Source: a bacterium
GTDB taxonomy: Bacteria; Chloroflexota; Chloroflexia; Thermomicrobiales; UBA6265
Direction of reading: 5' to 3'
Assembly: GCA_029977305.1 (NCBI GenBank)
Contig: JAPOLF010000010.1
Span: 1 to 17,841 of the forward strand
Length of the DNA stretch: 17,841 nucleotides
Below the pieces are notes generated by a model. The model had not been told where the DNA came from. It saw only the letters and a program-made list of their open reading frames with translations, and ran no database searches. Shown piece after piece: positions 7,090-14,517 of this stretch (position 1 is its first letter; every line of letters starts with the position of its first letter). The position numbers and the translations under genes are program-made.

Positions 7090-8127
7090 TTACAGCACCC
7101 GCACCATGTGCGAGGAGACGTCGTGCTCCATGCGGTCGCGGGCTTGATCCACCTCGTTACCGGCCGCGGCAAAGGTTGCCGCTTCTGTTGTGTTGCCTTG
7201 ATCCAGCATCGCCGGGATGAAGGTCGCGAAAAGATCCGCGACGGCATCGGAGGCGCTGGCAACTTCTTCCCCCATGCCCGGCGTTCGCAACCAATCGGGA
7301 GTTTTGGGATGCGCGTCTTCCGCAGCGTCCTCCACCGTGCGGACGATCCCGCGCGCTTGAATCGAAGTCCGCTCCAAGGCGCGAACGGCGAGCCGCATGC
7401 GTTGCACCAACGGGCGTTCCTTCCGGTGCCACACGTTGAACTTGAGGGCGGTGTCGCTGCGGTCGATCGCTCCCTGCGCGGTGCGGAGCAAGGCGTCGGT
7501 GTCACGAGCTTGAGTGAGCACCGCGTAGGCCTCCTCGGCGGTGAGGCCGTTTCTGATCGCCGTGGCGAGATGGCGCATCATGGCGCTGAGGGCGCTTGCG
7601 TGTGCCTCAAGCGCAGCGCGGGCGGCGTCCACGTGGGAGGGAGGAGCCAGCAACGCATTGATCCCAAGACCCACGGCGGCCCCGATCAACGTTTCGAGGA
7701 TCCGCGCACTGGCGAACCCGACCGTCGATTCGGCCCCGAGTGCCAGCACCAACAACGCGCTGACCGCGACCTGGGGGACCCCCTGAGGTCCGAGTTTCAT
7801 CGCCGAACCAACCATCAACGAGATCATGACCACGATGCCGATCGTGATCGCATTGACGTCAATGATCGAGAGCACCCCGATGGCAACGAGCACGCCCACA
7901 ACGACCCCGAAGATGCGCTGGGATGCCGCGGCGAGCGAATCCGCGATGGTGACCTGCATCACGAGCAAGGCCGTGAGCGGGGCCAGGTACGGTGCCACGG
8001 CACCGGGCACCAACTTGCCGAGCTGCCAGGCCACCGCCACCGCCAACCCGGATTTGAGAACACGCTCCCCTGCCCCGATGCGGCGGGCCCATTCAATGGG
8101 GCGTTGCCACAGGGCAGAGGCGGCCAT
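7090..8127 (-). CDS. FUSC/aromatic-acid-exporter-type membrane protein, apparently cut by an in-frame stop
   Basis: The 345-residue product has an N-terminal membrane half with hydrophobic segments near 28-58, 70-90, 92-112, 118-134 and 138-160, followed by a long helical soluble half. This is the layout of the fusaric acid resistance/YeeE-like exporter family. It begins three bases after the stop of the upstream gene with no clear ribosome-binding site, so translation is probably coupled. The frame ends at TAA (7090-7092), but the same frame goes on for 64 codons to a TGA at 6895-6897, and the first half of that tail looks coding (SPEAWVSLGSVVADLDRI). The transported substrate is unknown. 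Confidence 0.8.
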   Translation of the reverse strand: MAASALWQRPIEWARRIGAGERVLKSGLAVAVAWQLGKLVPGAVAPYLAPLTALLVMQVTIADSLAAASQRIFGVVVGVLVAIGVLSIIDVNAITIGIVVMISLMVGSAMKLGPQGVPQVAVSALLVLALGAESTVGFASARILETLIGAAVGLGINALLAPPSHVDAARAALEAHASALSAMMRHLATAIRNGLTAEEAYAVLTQARDTDALLRTAQGAIDRSDTALKFNVWHRKERPLVQRMRLAVRALERTSIQARGIVRTVEDAAEDAHPKTPDWLRTPGMGEEVASASDAVADLFATFIPAMLDQGNTTEAATFAAAGNEVDQARDRMEHDVSSHMVRVL

Positions 8128-8130
8128 TAG

Positions 8131-9342
8131 CTAGAGGGTGCCGAGCCAGCTGAGGCGTTCTTCCGAGATGAAGCCGTAGTTGTAGAACGAGAACTTGGTG
8201 GTGCCGAGATCGCGTGCGGCCTGCACCTTCTCCCGGAGGTTGGCTCCAGAGGTCGTGCCCTGGGCCAGGAGGCTCATCCCGACCACCACTCGCTCCATCT
8301 CTGGCACGAGCATTTGGGCGAAGCGAATGTCGGCGGTGACCTGCCCGACCGTCGGGAAGTACGAGAGGAGGATCACCTCGTCGGCGGCATCGGAGGAGGC
8401 GCAAGAATGGACATCGACGCCCTCGAGCCAGGCGTTGTCGACGCCGCGGTAGAACGTCAGGGTCGTCATCGCGAGATCAACCCCGGTACCGGCGATGGCC
8501 TGGGCTTTCACGTCGCGAACCATCGAGGTGACGGTCTCCTGCCGTACGCGGACGTAGTTCATCAACGCGGGCCAATTGGCCAAGAGCGAGAGCACCTGGC
8601 TGCGGTCGGGAGCTTCGACGGCGAGGGACGCCTCTTCGGAGAAGCGGCGCTCGAGCACCGCGGCCACTTGGGCGCGGAGGCGTTCACCATCAAGTCCAGC
8701 AGCACCCGCGCGATCAAGGCAGTGCTGACAGAAGCAGAGCCCCATCAAGAATTCCTCAATCGGGCCGAACGTGATGCCGATGAGCTCATGGTGGTGGCCG
8801 TGGGTGAGCCCGTGGAAGCCGACCGATTCGAGATCGATCGCATCGAGCCCGTGGTTCGTTGCCAAGTCCTTGACAAGTCCGATTTGGTAGGCGCGGGCCT
8901 CGGGATTCGCCGGACAGAGCGCCCATGGGTAGGTGTCACCGAACACGTTGACCAAGCACGCCTCGGGATGCGCTTCGCCAAGGCGGGAGTTGTGGAGCCC
9001 AACGGTCCAGGCGCGGAGGGTCATCCCGTGGCGATGGCACGCTTCAGCCGTCTGATCGAGCACGTCGAGCAGTTCGCCCCGGCGTGTCACGAGCGGCCGC
9101 AGCGAACTCCCGCGGTACATCTCATCGTTCGGGCGGAAGTAGATCGCGGAGCCCTCGCTCAGGAAGACGCGCTCCCGTGAACGTTTCGGGAGCAGGAATT
9201 TGGCGCTGTGGTAGGACGTGGCCAGGCTCAGTGCGGAGAGGCCCCATTCGTTCTTGGCGCGGCGGACGGTTTCATCGATGCCACTGTCGAGAATGTCCCA
9301 GGGGTAGATCCAGAGTGCGCGACGCTCGGTGCCGGCCATCAT
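8131..9342 (-). CDS. Conserved hypothetical, TIM-barrel glycoside-hydrolase-like protein with CxCxxC
   Basis: The product is 403 residues and cytoplasmic by appearance, with no signal peptide. LWIYPWDI (10-17), WALCPANPEARAY (140-152), LDAIDLES (166-173), HGHHHE (181-186) and a compact CFCQHC (203-208) can be seen. The order of strand-ending motifs (DLxS near mid-protein) resembles putative TIM-barrel glycoside hydrolases, with the three Cys suggesting a metal site. E172 or D170 could be catalytic, but that is inference. I chose ATG at 9342 because AGGAG lies five bases before it; a second ATG at 9339 is equally possible, and the open frame extends 14 codons further up without a ribosome-binding site. 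Its stop is three bases from the FUSC-type start, so the two form an operon. Confidence 0.72.
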   Translation of the reverse strand: MMAGTERRALWIYPWDILDSGIDETVRRAKNEWGLSALSLATSYHSAKFLLPKRSRERVFLSEGSAIYFRPNDEMYRGSSLRPLVTRRGELLDVLDQTAEACHRHGMTLRAWTVGLHNSRLGEAHPEACLVNVFGDTYPWALCPANPEARAYQIGLVKDLATNHGLDAIDLESVGFHGLTHGHHHELIGITFGPIEEFLMGLCFCQHCLDRAGAAGLDGERLRAQVAAVLERRFSEEASLAVEAPDRSQVLSLLANWPALMNYVRVRQETVTSMVRDVKAQAIAGTGVDLAMTTLTFYRGVDNAWLEGVDVHSCASSDAADEVILLSYFPTVGQVTADIRFAQMLVPEMERVVVGMSLLAQGTTSGANLREKVQAARDLGTTKFSFYNYGFISEERLSWLGTL

Positions 9343-9441
9343 CGGTGCTCCTGCATGGCGATCAAGTGAACGAATCGCGCGCATCGTAGCCGCGAACGGC
9401 TGGTTTCGGCACGGCCCTCGGATGAACGAGGAGCGAGGCGG

Positions 9442-10194
9442 CTATGGCGCGGGGATCCAGACGTCAGTGACATCCTTCGAACGACGGCCGCTGCAATAGC
9501 CGCGGAAGGCGAGCATCGGTGGTTGCTCGACTGGGGATCCGCCCTGTTCGTCGAGGGCGAGCACCTCGACCACGATGCCCTCGCGATCCCACGGGCCGGC
9601 CGGGAACATCGGGGTGTTCAACTCGGTGTCGCCCGATGGGATGCCGGTGAGATAGGTGATGCGATCGCCGGGAGAGAGGTATTCCTGCGCCTCGAAGGTG
9701 CCGGTCGCACCACCGACGCCGGAGACACGAACGACCTGGACCCACATCGTGCCGTCATTGTGGAGGCGCAACTCCTCCGGCAGTGCACCGCAGTCCACCT
9801 TGATCCGCAGATCGTGCGGCGAGGCAGGTCCGGGGGTCGGTGTGGGTTGCGCGGCGCGAGGGACACGCGTAGGACGCGGGGTCACCGTGGGTTGGGCAGG
9901 CGTGATCTCGCCGCTTGAAGGCAGCGGTTCGCCCGGGGCATGAACGACCAGGCCAACGGCACCCGGGTCCGCCGTGGCGACGCAGACGCCGATGTTCGGG
10001 TTGATAGCCGAGACGTGGCAGAGCGCGCCTGGGCAGCACAGCCCGACGGCAGAACATCCTGCGCCGATGGATTGGCAATAGGCGTCAGCGGAGCTGTGGG
10101 TCCTTTTTTCCCTCACGCCAACGACAGCAGCAGCCAGCCCGAACAGCGACCGCCGCGGTGTTCGCAGGAACAGGGTCAATGCCCAGTCGCGCAC
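9442..10194 (-). CDS. Exported protein with knottin-like six-Cys domain and Pro/Thr linker
   Basis: The 250-residue product has a twin-Arg-like start (RTPRRSLFGLAAAVVG, 11-26). A Cys-rich module follows with C40, C47, C53, C54, C59 and C71, spaced C-x6-C-x5-CC-x4-C-x11-C, which fits the inhibitor cystine-knot consensus. Residues about 90-125 are a Pro/Thr-rich linker. The remainder is a beta-rich domain with C135 and a C-terminal RGYCSGRRS. The hydrophobic stretch of the leader is short and followed by VREKRTHSSAD, so the export signal is atypical or the start is misplaced. I chose GTG at 10192-10194 with GGGAG six bases before it; no ATG exists upstream in frame. Similar Cys-rich exported proteins are, to my knowledge, common in Thermomicrobia. 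Function is unknown. Confidence 0.68.
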   Translation of the reverse strand: MRDWALTLFLRTPRRSLFGLAAAVVGVREKRTHSSADAYCQSIGAGCSAVGLCCPGALCHVSAINPNIGVCVATADPGAVGLVVHAPGEPLPSSGEITPAQPTVTPRPTRVPRAAQPTPTPGPASPHDLRIKVDCGALPEELRLHNDGTMWVQVVRVSGVGGATGTFEAQEYLSPGDRITYLTGIPSGDTELNTPMFPAGPWDREGIVVEVLALDEQGGSPVEQPPMLAFRGYCSGRRSKDVTDVWIPAP

Positions 10195-10249
10195 GATTCG
10201 CTCCCATGCCAGCGCGGTTTGCGGAAAAAGCCCCGCGCGTAATGGGAGT

Positions 10250-10278
10250 ATCTAACGACTCGCGTCGCCAGACGTCAA
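10250..10278 (-). promoter_or_regulatory. Candidate promoter of the knottin-like gene
   Basis: TTGACG (complement of 10273-10278) is followed after 17 bases by TTAGAT (complement of 10250-10255), with GATACT three bases further as an alternative -10. It lies in the 108-nt gap upstream of the gene, giving a leader of about 50 nt. The -35 is good, the -10 weak. Confidence 0.38.
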
Positions 10279-10302
10279 CTGGGATTGGCGTGGATTCCTG
10301 CG

Positions 10303-11322
10303 CTACTTCCGGCACCCGACCGCCGCAGCGGCGGCGAGCATCGAGATTCGGTCCTCTTCGGAGAGGTTGTCGGCCTTGGCAACCTGCCGCACCACATGGC
10401 ACGCCTCGCGACGGGCGGATTTCCGCTCGCGCTGGGCGTCGCGCCGGGTGAGGCGTCGCTCTTGCTGCTTGGTGAGCGTCGATTGCGAGGCGGCCGTCTG
10501 GTCGGTCGGCGTTGCCGTGGCGGCTGCCTTCTTCGACTTCTGCTTCTTTTTGACCTTGCCGCCGTCGGCGTTGGCATTGGCGTCACCGCCCTCATCAACG
10601 ACCGTTTCCGAGACACCGTTGCGGGTGATCGTGGTCGTCTTCTGGCGGGAGCGGCTCCGGCCTTCGACAGTGATCCCCTGCGCCAGCGCCGTGGGTTCGG
10701 GAACGGGTTGAGGATTGGTGTTGTCCGTGGTGCCGGTATCGGTCAGCCACGCCGGCGGCACGAAGCCGACCACGACCGAGGCGCCCGCACAGTGGATTCC
10801 CACGTAGGCGCGGCCGTTCTGCACCTTGCTCTCACAGGAATCAAATCCATCGGCAGCGAATTCCTCGCCCGGGCCGTAGCCGCTGTTGACGAAGACACCG
10901 CCGTCCTGTGTACCGGGCCACGTGGAGCCATCGGGAGCCGGCGTTGCATCGACCGGCGGGGCCGACGTGTCGGTGGGGGCGGTTTGATCAGCGGGGGGAA
11001 CGGTCGTCGTTTGATCGGTCGTTCCACCCGTCGCTTGGCCTTGATCGAGGTTCTCCTGGTCGGTCGACTGGGGAGATCCTTGATCCATCGTCTCGGTGTC
11101 GGTGCTGGGAATGGGGGTGGGTTCAATGGGCGGCGGAGTGATCTCCGGCGCCGTCTCAGCCGTTGGGGTGACCACGGCATCGAGAGGTTCGTCATCCGGT
11201 CCGCTTTGGGCAGCGGTGAGTTCAAGGCCGGCGCGCGTCGGTGGCTGCGCAGCCTCCGCCAAGGAGCCGGCAACAAGCACCCCCAGGAGGGCGACGAACG
11301 GAATGGCGTGAACTACCCGCAT
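10303..11322 (-). CDS. Secreted low-complexity protein with acidic Pro/Thr/Gln region and basic C-terminal region
   Basis: The product is 339 residues with a clear signal peptide (RVVHAIPFVALLGVLVAG, then an AEA-type cleavage site near residue 25). Residues 40-135 are an acidic Pro/Thr/Asp/Gln-rich spacer. A compact module at 140-195 contains C163 and C178. A second spacer leads to a strongly basic stretch at 257-306 (KVKKKQKSKK, then many Arg), and the end is helical with C308 and C337. The four Cys suggest two disulfides, one per module. Opposite charges at the two ends of the mature protein are notable. I chose ATG at 11320-11322, with GAGGT six bases upstream, because it starts the signal peptide; the open frame extends 30 codons further. 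No family recognised. Confidence 0.7.
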   Translation of the reverse strand: MRVVHAIPFVALLGVLVAGSLAEAAQPPTRAGLELTAAQSGPDDEPLDAVVTPTAETAPEITPPPIEPTPIPSTDTETMDQGSPQSTDQENLDQGQATGGTTDQTTTVPPADQTAPTDTSAPPVDATPAPDGSTWPGTQDGGVFVNSGYGPGEEFAADGFDSCESKVQNGRAYVGIHCAGASVVVGFVPPAWLTDTGTTDNTNPQPVPEPTALAQGITVEGRSRSRQKTTTITRNGVSETVVDEGGDANANADGGKVKKKQKSKKAAATATPTDQTAASQSTLTKQQERRLTRRDAQRERKSARREACHVVRQVAKADNLSEEDRISMLAAAAAVGCRK

Positions 11323-11355
11323 GATCAGACCTCGGAACGCGAACGTCTGTCGCGG

Positions 11356-11364
11356 AGTATGCCA
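11356..11364 (-). promoter_or_regulatory. Candidate extended -10 promoter of the low-complexity secreted protein
   Basis: The minus strand reads TGGCATACT, a TGn motif joined to a four-of-six -10 box. Transcription would start about 27 nt before the ATG. No good -35 is seen. Confidence 0.33.
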
Positions 11365-11387
11365 CACCAATATGAACGAGTCTCTGT

Positions 11388-11396
11388 TGATATGAT
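11388..11396 (+). promoter_or_regulatory. Candidate extended -10 promoter of the rhamnulokinase gene
   Basis: TGATATGAT is a TGn motif plus TATGAT (five of six). Transcription from here would give a leader of about 180 nt that carries both inverted repeats described next. It lies in the only clearly AT-richer stretch of the divergent region. Confidence 0.35.
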
Positions 11397-11424
11397 CGTC
11401 AGGGCAACGCATTGCGACCCGTTA

Positions 11425-11462
11425 TCCGCAGTCCGTTCGCGGATTCCGCACAGGACTGCGGA
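11425..11462 (+). repeat. 10-bp inverted repeat with nested smaller one in the rhaB leader
   Basis: TCCGCAGTCC (11425-11434) and GGACTGCGGA (11453-11462) are perfectly complementary and enclose 18 bases, inside which GCGGATTCCGC forms a second small stem. The hexamer TCCGCA occurs directly at 11425 and 11445, 20 bases apart, and inverted at 11457. This could be an operator with two-turn spacing or an RNA leader hairpin. Confidence 0.55.
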
Positions 11463-11474
11463 GATCGGCCGACG

Positions 11475-11500
11475 CGGCAGGCCACGCTCCTCCCCTGCCG
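11475..11500 (+). repeat. 7-bp inverted repeat in the rhaB leader
   Basis: CGGCAGG (11475-11481) pairs perfectly with CCTGCCG (11494-11500) around a 12-base loop. It follows the previous hairpin by 12 bases. There is no T-run after it, so it is not a simple terminator. Confidence 0.4.
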
Positions 11501-11579
11501 GACATAGCCCATTTGTCCCGGTCCGATCCACGCCGCCGACCCAGTATGCTGGCGCGGAGCTGAAGACACGCGAGGATCA

Positions 11580-13064
11580 ATGATGGGTGACAGCAGCGCC
11601 TTTCTCGCCATCGACATCGGGGCCGGCAGCGGACGAGCGGTGGTCGGCCGACTCACTGAAGGACGCCTAGAACTCGAGGAGGTCCATCGGTTCGACAGCC
11701 TCGCGGTTCGGACGAGTGACGGCCTGTACGTCGATGTGCTCTCACTCCACCGGGAGATCGTGCGATCGATCCAGCTTGCCCTCGAGGTCGCGCCGATCGT
11801 CTCACTTGGCATCGACACCTGGGGCGTCACCTGTGCGGTGCTCGATCGTGGCATGGCGCTGCTGGGGAATCCCGTCTTCTATCGGGACGAGCGCGTCGTC
11901 GGCACGGCTGAGCGGGTGTACGCCACCCTCCCGAAGGAGCGGCTCTACGCCATGACCGGCGTGCAGGAGTTGCCGTTCAACACGGGCTTCATGCTCAACG
12001 CGCTCCAAGCGGGCGGACACCTCGACGGAGCGGCGCACGTCTTGATGCTGCCGGATGCCCTCGCGCTCTTGTTGACCGGCACCGCGATGGTCGAGCGCAC
12101 CAATGCCAGCACCACCCAATTGTATGACCCGAGGCAGCGGACCTGGAGTGCGGACGCGATCGCCGGGATGGGTTTGGACCCGCAATGGTTCACCCTTCCC
12201 TTCGTCGATCCGGGGATGGTGATCGGCGAGACGGCGGCATCCGTGTTGCCACAGGCAGCGCATCGCCCCCGCGTGATCGCGGTGGGATCGCACGACACTG
12301 CCTCGGCGGTGGTCGCGGTTCCCGCGATCGGACATGGGTGGTCGTACATCTCCTGCGGCACGTGGTCGCTGATCGGTGTGGAGCGAGCGACGCCGGTCCT
12401 CACTGCCGAGGCGATGGCATCGAACGTCACCAACGAGGTCGGGGTGGACGACACCATCCGCCTGTTGCGCAACGTCTCCGGGTTGTGGCTCCTTCAGGAA
12501 TCCCAGCGTTGGTGGGCATCGCAATCGCTCTCGCGGAGCCATCAAGACATGGTGGATCTGGCCGAGGGCGCGGTGCCGCTCGGGAGTCTGTTTGATCCGG
12601 ACGATCCGGCGCTGCTGGCCCCGGGGGACATGCCATCTCGCGTCCGGGCGCTGTGTGCGCGACATGGTGAACCGGTTCCCGGCACCGATGGGGCGCTCAT
12701 CCGGGGAATGCTCGAGAGCACGGCACTGCGGTACAACGAGGTGTTGGATCGGATCGCGCTGGTGACCGGTGAGCAAATCGACACGGTGCACATTGTCGGG
12801 GGTGGCTCGAAGAATCGGCTGCTGTGCCAACTCACGGCGGATGCCTGTCGAAGGACGGTGGTGGCTGGTCCCGCAGAGGCCACCGCCATTGGCAATATCT
12901 TGGTTCAGGCGCGGGCGGCCGGTCTGGTCAGCGATCTGGCGACCATGCGAGAGGTGGTGCGGGCCTCGTTCCCGGTGGAGCATTACCTACCCGCGGCCGA
13001 TCAACTGCCTTGGGAACGGGCACGAGCGCGCTTCGCGCAGTTGCCGGGACGTGTCAGCCTTTGA
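11580..13064 (+). CDS. rhaB: Rhamnulokinase
   Basis: This FGGY-family sugar kinase phosphorylates L-rhamnulose to L-rhamnulose 1-phosphate in rhamnose breakdown. Visible motifs are the N-terminal phosphate-binding AIDIGAGSGR (10-19), GIDTWGV (77-83), the catalytic D239 in GSHDTASAVVAVP, SCGTWSLIGVE, NVSGLWLLQESQRWW, which is characteristic of rhamnulokinases, and the ATP-site GGGSKNRLLCQLTAD. Length 494 is normal. Two ATGs lie side by side at 11580 and 11583; GAGG at 11572-11575 favours the second. No rhamnose isomerase, aldolase, transporter or regulator lies in the window, so the gene is isolated from its pathway. Its last 11 bases overlap the opposing FixC-like gene. Confidence 0.92.
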   Translation: MMGDSSAFLAIDIGAGSGRAVVGRLTEGRLELEEVHRFDSLAVRTSDGLYVDVLSLHREIVRSIQLALEVAPIVSLGIDTWGVTCAVLDRGMALLGNPVFYRDERVVGTAERVYATLPKERLYAMTGVQELPFNTGFMLNALQAGGHLDGAAHVLMLPDALALLLTGTAMVERTNASTTQLYDPRQRTWSADAIAGMGLDPQWFTLPFVDPGMVIGETAASVLPQAAHRPRVIAVGSHDTASAVVAVPAIGHGWSYISCGTWSLIGVERATPVLTAEAMASNVTNEVGVDDTIRLLRNVSGLWLLQESQRWWASQSLSRSHQDMVDLAEGAVPLGSLFDPDDPALLAPGDMPSRVRALCARHGEPVPGTDGALIRGMLESTALRYNEVLDRIALVTGEQIDTVHIVGGGSKNRLLCQLTADACRRTVVAGPAEATAIGNILVQARAAGLVSDLATMREVVRASFPVEHYLPAADQLPWERARARFAQLPGRVSL

Positions 13065-14346
13065 GCTTGCGCGCCGCGAAGATGTCGTTGAGGAGACGCT
13101 TCTTCGGCAGGCCCTTGGCCATGGCCACCATCTTCTTCTGCTTCTCTGACTTGGAGACGCCGTCGACGGTGAGGTACTCCTTGAGCATCCCGGAGACGAC
13201 CCGCGGGTAGTCACGCAGCAAGTGCGGGCGATCATGGGCGAATGGCGTGACCCCGCGGATCTTCTTCAGATCCTTCATCACGATCGATTGGTCAAGCAGC
13301 ACACGATAGTGACTGAGGGTGGCGGCGCTGTAATCCCCTCGCTCCTTGGCGCGGATGACCGTCTGCGCGGCAAGTTGCCCGGAGATCATGGCGAGATTCG
13401 CGCCCTCGCGGTTGAGCGGGTTGACGAAGCCTGCCGCATCGCCCACCACCAACACGCCATCGGTGAAGACCTTCGGGAGGCGGTCGTAGCCACCCTCGGG
13501 GATGAGGTGACCCGAGTATTCGAGTGTTTCGCCACCATGGATCAACGGAGCAATCGCCGGGTGCTTCTTGAAGCGATCCAGCATGTCGTTGACGTTGTAA
13601 CCGGTGTCGATGAGATCACTGAGGAGCGCACCCGTGCCGATCGAGATGCTCTCCTTGTTGGTGTAGACGAATCCGTACCCGAGTAGATTGCGGGTCGACT
13701 CCCCAAAGATCTCGAAGGCTGCGCCGAGCCCGGTGGGCAGAGCGAAGCGGTCCTCGATCTTCTCCTGCGGGAGGCCGATCAACTCCTTGGCGACCAAGGC
13801 TTGGTCCATCGGGGCCCACTCACGGTGGAGACCGATGCGCTTGGCAAGGAGAGAGTTCGCGCCGTCGGCGAGCACGACGCAGTGGGCACGGAGTTCACCA
13901 TCGGGATCACCGGTGGTTACGCCAACGACCCGGCCATCTTCCCAAAGGACGTCGGTGACGGTGAACTCGGAGTAGACGTCCGCTCCGGCAGCCTCGGCGG
14001 TGGTGGCGTGCCACCGGTCGAACGGGGAGCGGAGGACGGAATAGGCGTTGTAGGGTGGCTTGGCAAAGGCCTCGGTGCGGTACGTCATGCCGATCATGGC
14101 GTCGTCGGTGAGCATCAGGTAGCGCTGTTCGATGATCGGGCGCTCGAGTGGAGCCTGCTCTTCGAAGCCCGGGATCATGGATTCGGTCGGCTGGCGGTAG
14201 AGAATGCCGCCCCAGACATTCTTCGCGCCGGGGAATTGGCCGCGCTCCAGCACGACCACCGAAAGGCCCGCCTTGGCCATTTCCCGGGCGGCGGTGATGC
14301 CAGCAGGCCCTGCCCCCACGACAATTGCGTCGAATGCGTCGTCCAT
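13054..14346 (-). CDS. FixC-like FAD-dependent oxidoreductase (ETF-quinone oxidoreductase type)
   Basis: The product is a 430-residue flavoprotein. It shows the dinucleotide-binding VVGAGPAGITAA (9-20), an Asp/Glu-type end of the Rossmann strand at VLERG, PGAKNVWGGILY, which is the FixC signature, and the second FAD motif GDAAGFVNPLNREGANLAMISG. Length matches FixC, which takes electrons from an FixAB electron-transfer flavoprotein and passes them to quinone or ferredoxin. The partner genes fixA, fixB and fixX are not beside it. It lies divergent from the acyl-CoA dehydrogenase, whose electrons such a protein would receive. GGAG five bases before the ATG supports the start. The stop overlaps that of rhaB. 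Geranylgeranyl-reductase-like relatives are the main alternative. Confidence 0.85.
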   Translation of the reverse strand: MDDAFDAIVVGAGPAGITAAREMAKAGLSVVVLERGQFPGAKNVWGGILYRQPTESMIPGFEEQAPLERPIIEQRYLMLTDDAMIGMTYRTEAFAKPPYNAYSVLRSPFDRWHATTAEAAGADVYSEFTVTDVLWEDGRVVGVTTGDPDGELRAHCVVLADGANSLLAKRIGLHREWAPMDQALVAKELIGLPQEKIEDRFALPTGLGAAFEIFGESTRNLLGYGFVYTNKESISIGTGALLSDLIDTGYNVNDMLDRFKKHPAIAPLIHGGETLEYSGHLIPEGGYDRLPKVFTDGVLVVGDAAGFVNPLNREGANLAMISGQLAAQTVIRAKERGDYSAATLSHYRVLLDQSIVMKDLKKIRGVTPFAHDRPHLLRDYPRVVSGMLKEYLTVDGVSKSEKQKKMVAMAKGLPKKRLLNDIFAARKLKG

Positions 14347-14390
14347 GCTCGCTCCGCGTGATGTTGGCCGTAGCCGGCCGCTCGGGGCCG

Positions 14391-14420
14391 TTGCCCAGGT
14401 ATTGCAGGCTTCAATATACT
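14391..14420 (+). promoter_or_regulatory. Promoter of the acyl-CoA dehydrogenase gene
   Basis: TTGCCC (14391-14396) and TATACT (14415-14420) are 18 bases apart, matching consensus at four and five of six positions. Transcription would start near 14427, about 90 nt before the ATG. The complement of the same AT-rich core reads TATATT and may serve fixC in the other direction. Confidence 0.5.
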
Positions 14421-14517
14421 AGGCAGCGCAGGAGACGAACGGGCAGGACCCGAGATCCGGGGTCGCCCCTGACATGATGCTGTGACGGAGCACCGTGGCA
14501 GCGCGGGAGGAATCGCG

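Noticed and set aside
6916..8130. Long plus-strand open frame opposite the FUSC-type gene
   Set aside because: It mirrors the membrane gene and gives a His/Arg/Gly-rich product with no recognisable fold, a common shadow effect in GC-rich DNA.
9385..9441. Small stem AGCCG-CGAA-CGGCT upstream of the TIM-barrel-like gene as a terminator
   Set aside because: Only five base pairs and no T-run on either strand.
10285..11583. 432-codon plus-strand frame opposite the secreted low-complexity gene
   Set aside because: It has no start signal and an Arg/Gly-rich composition, while the minus strand has a signal peptide and ribosome-binding site.
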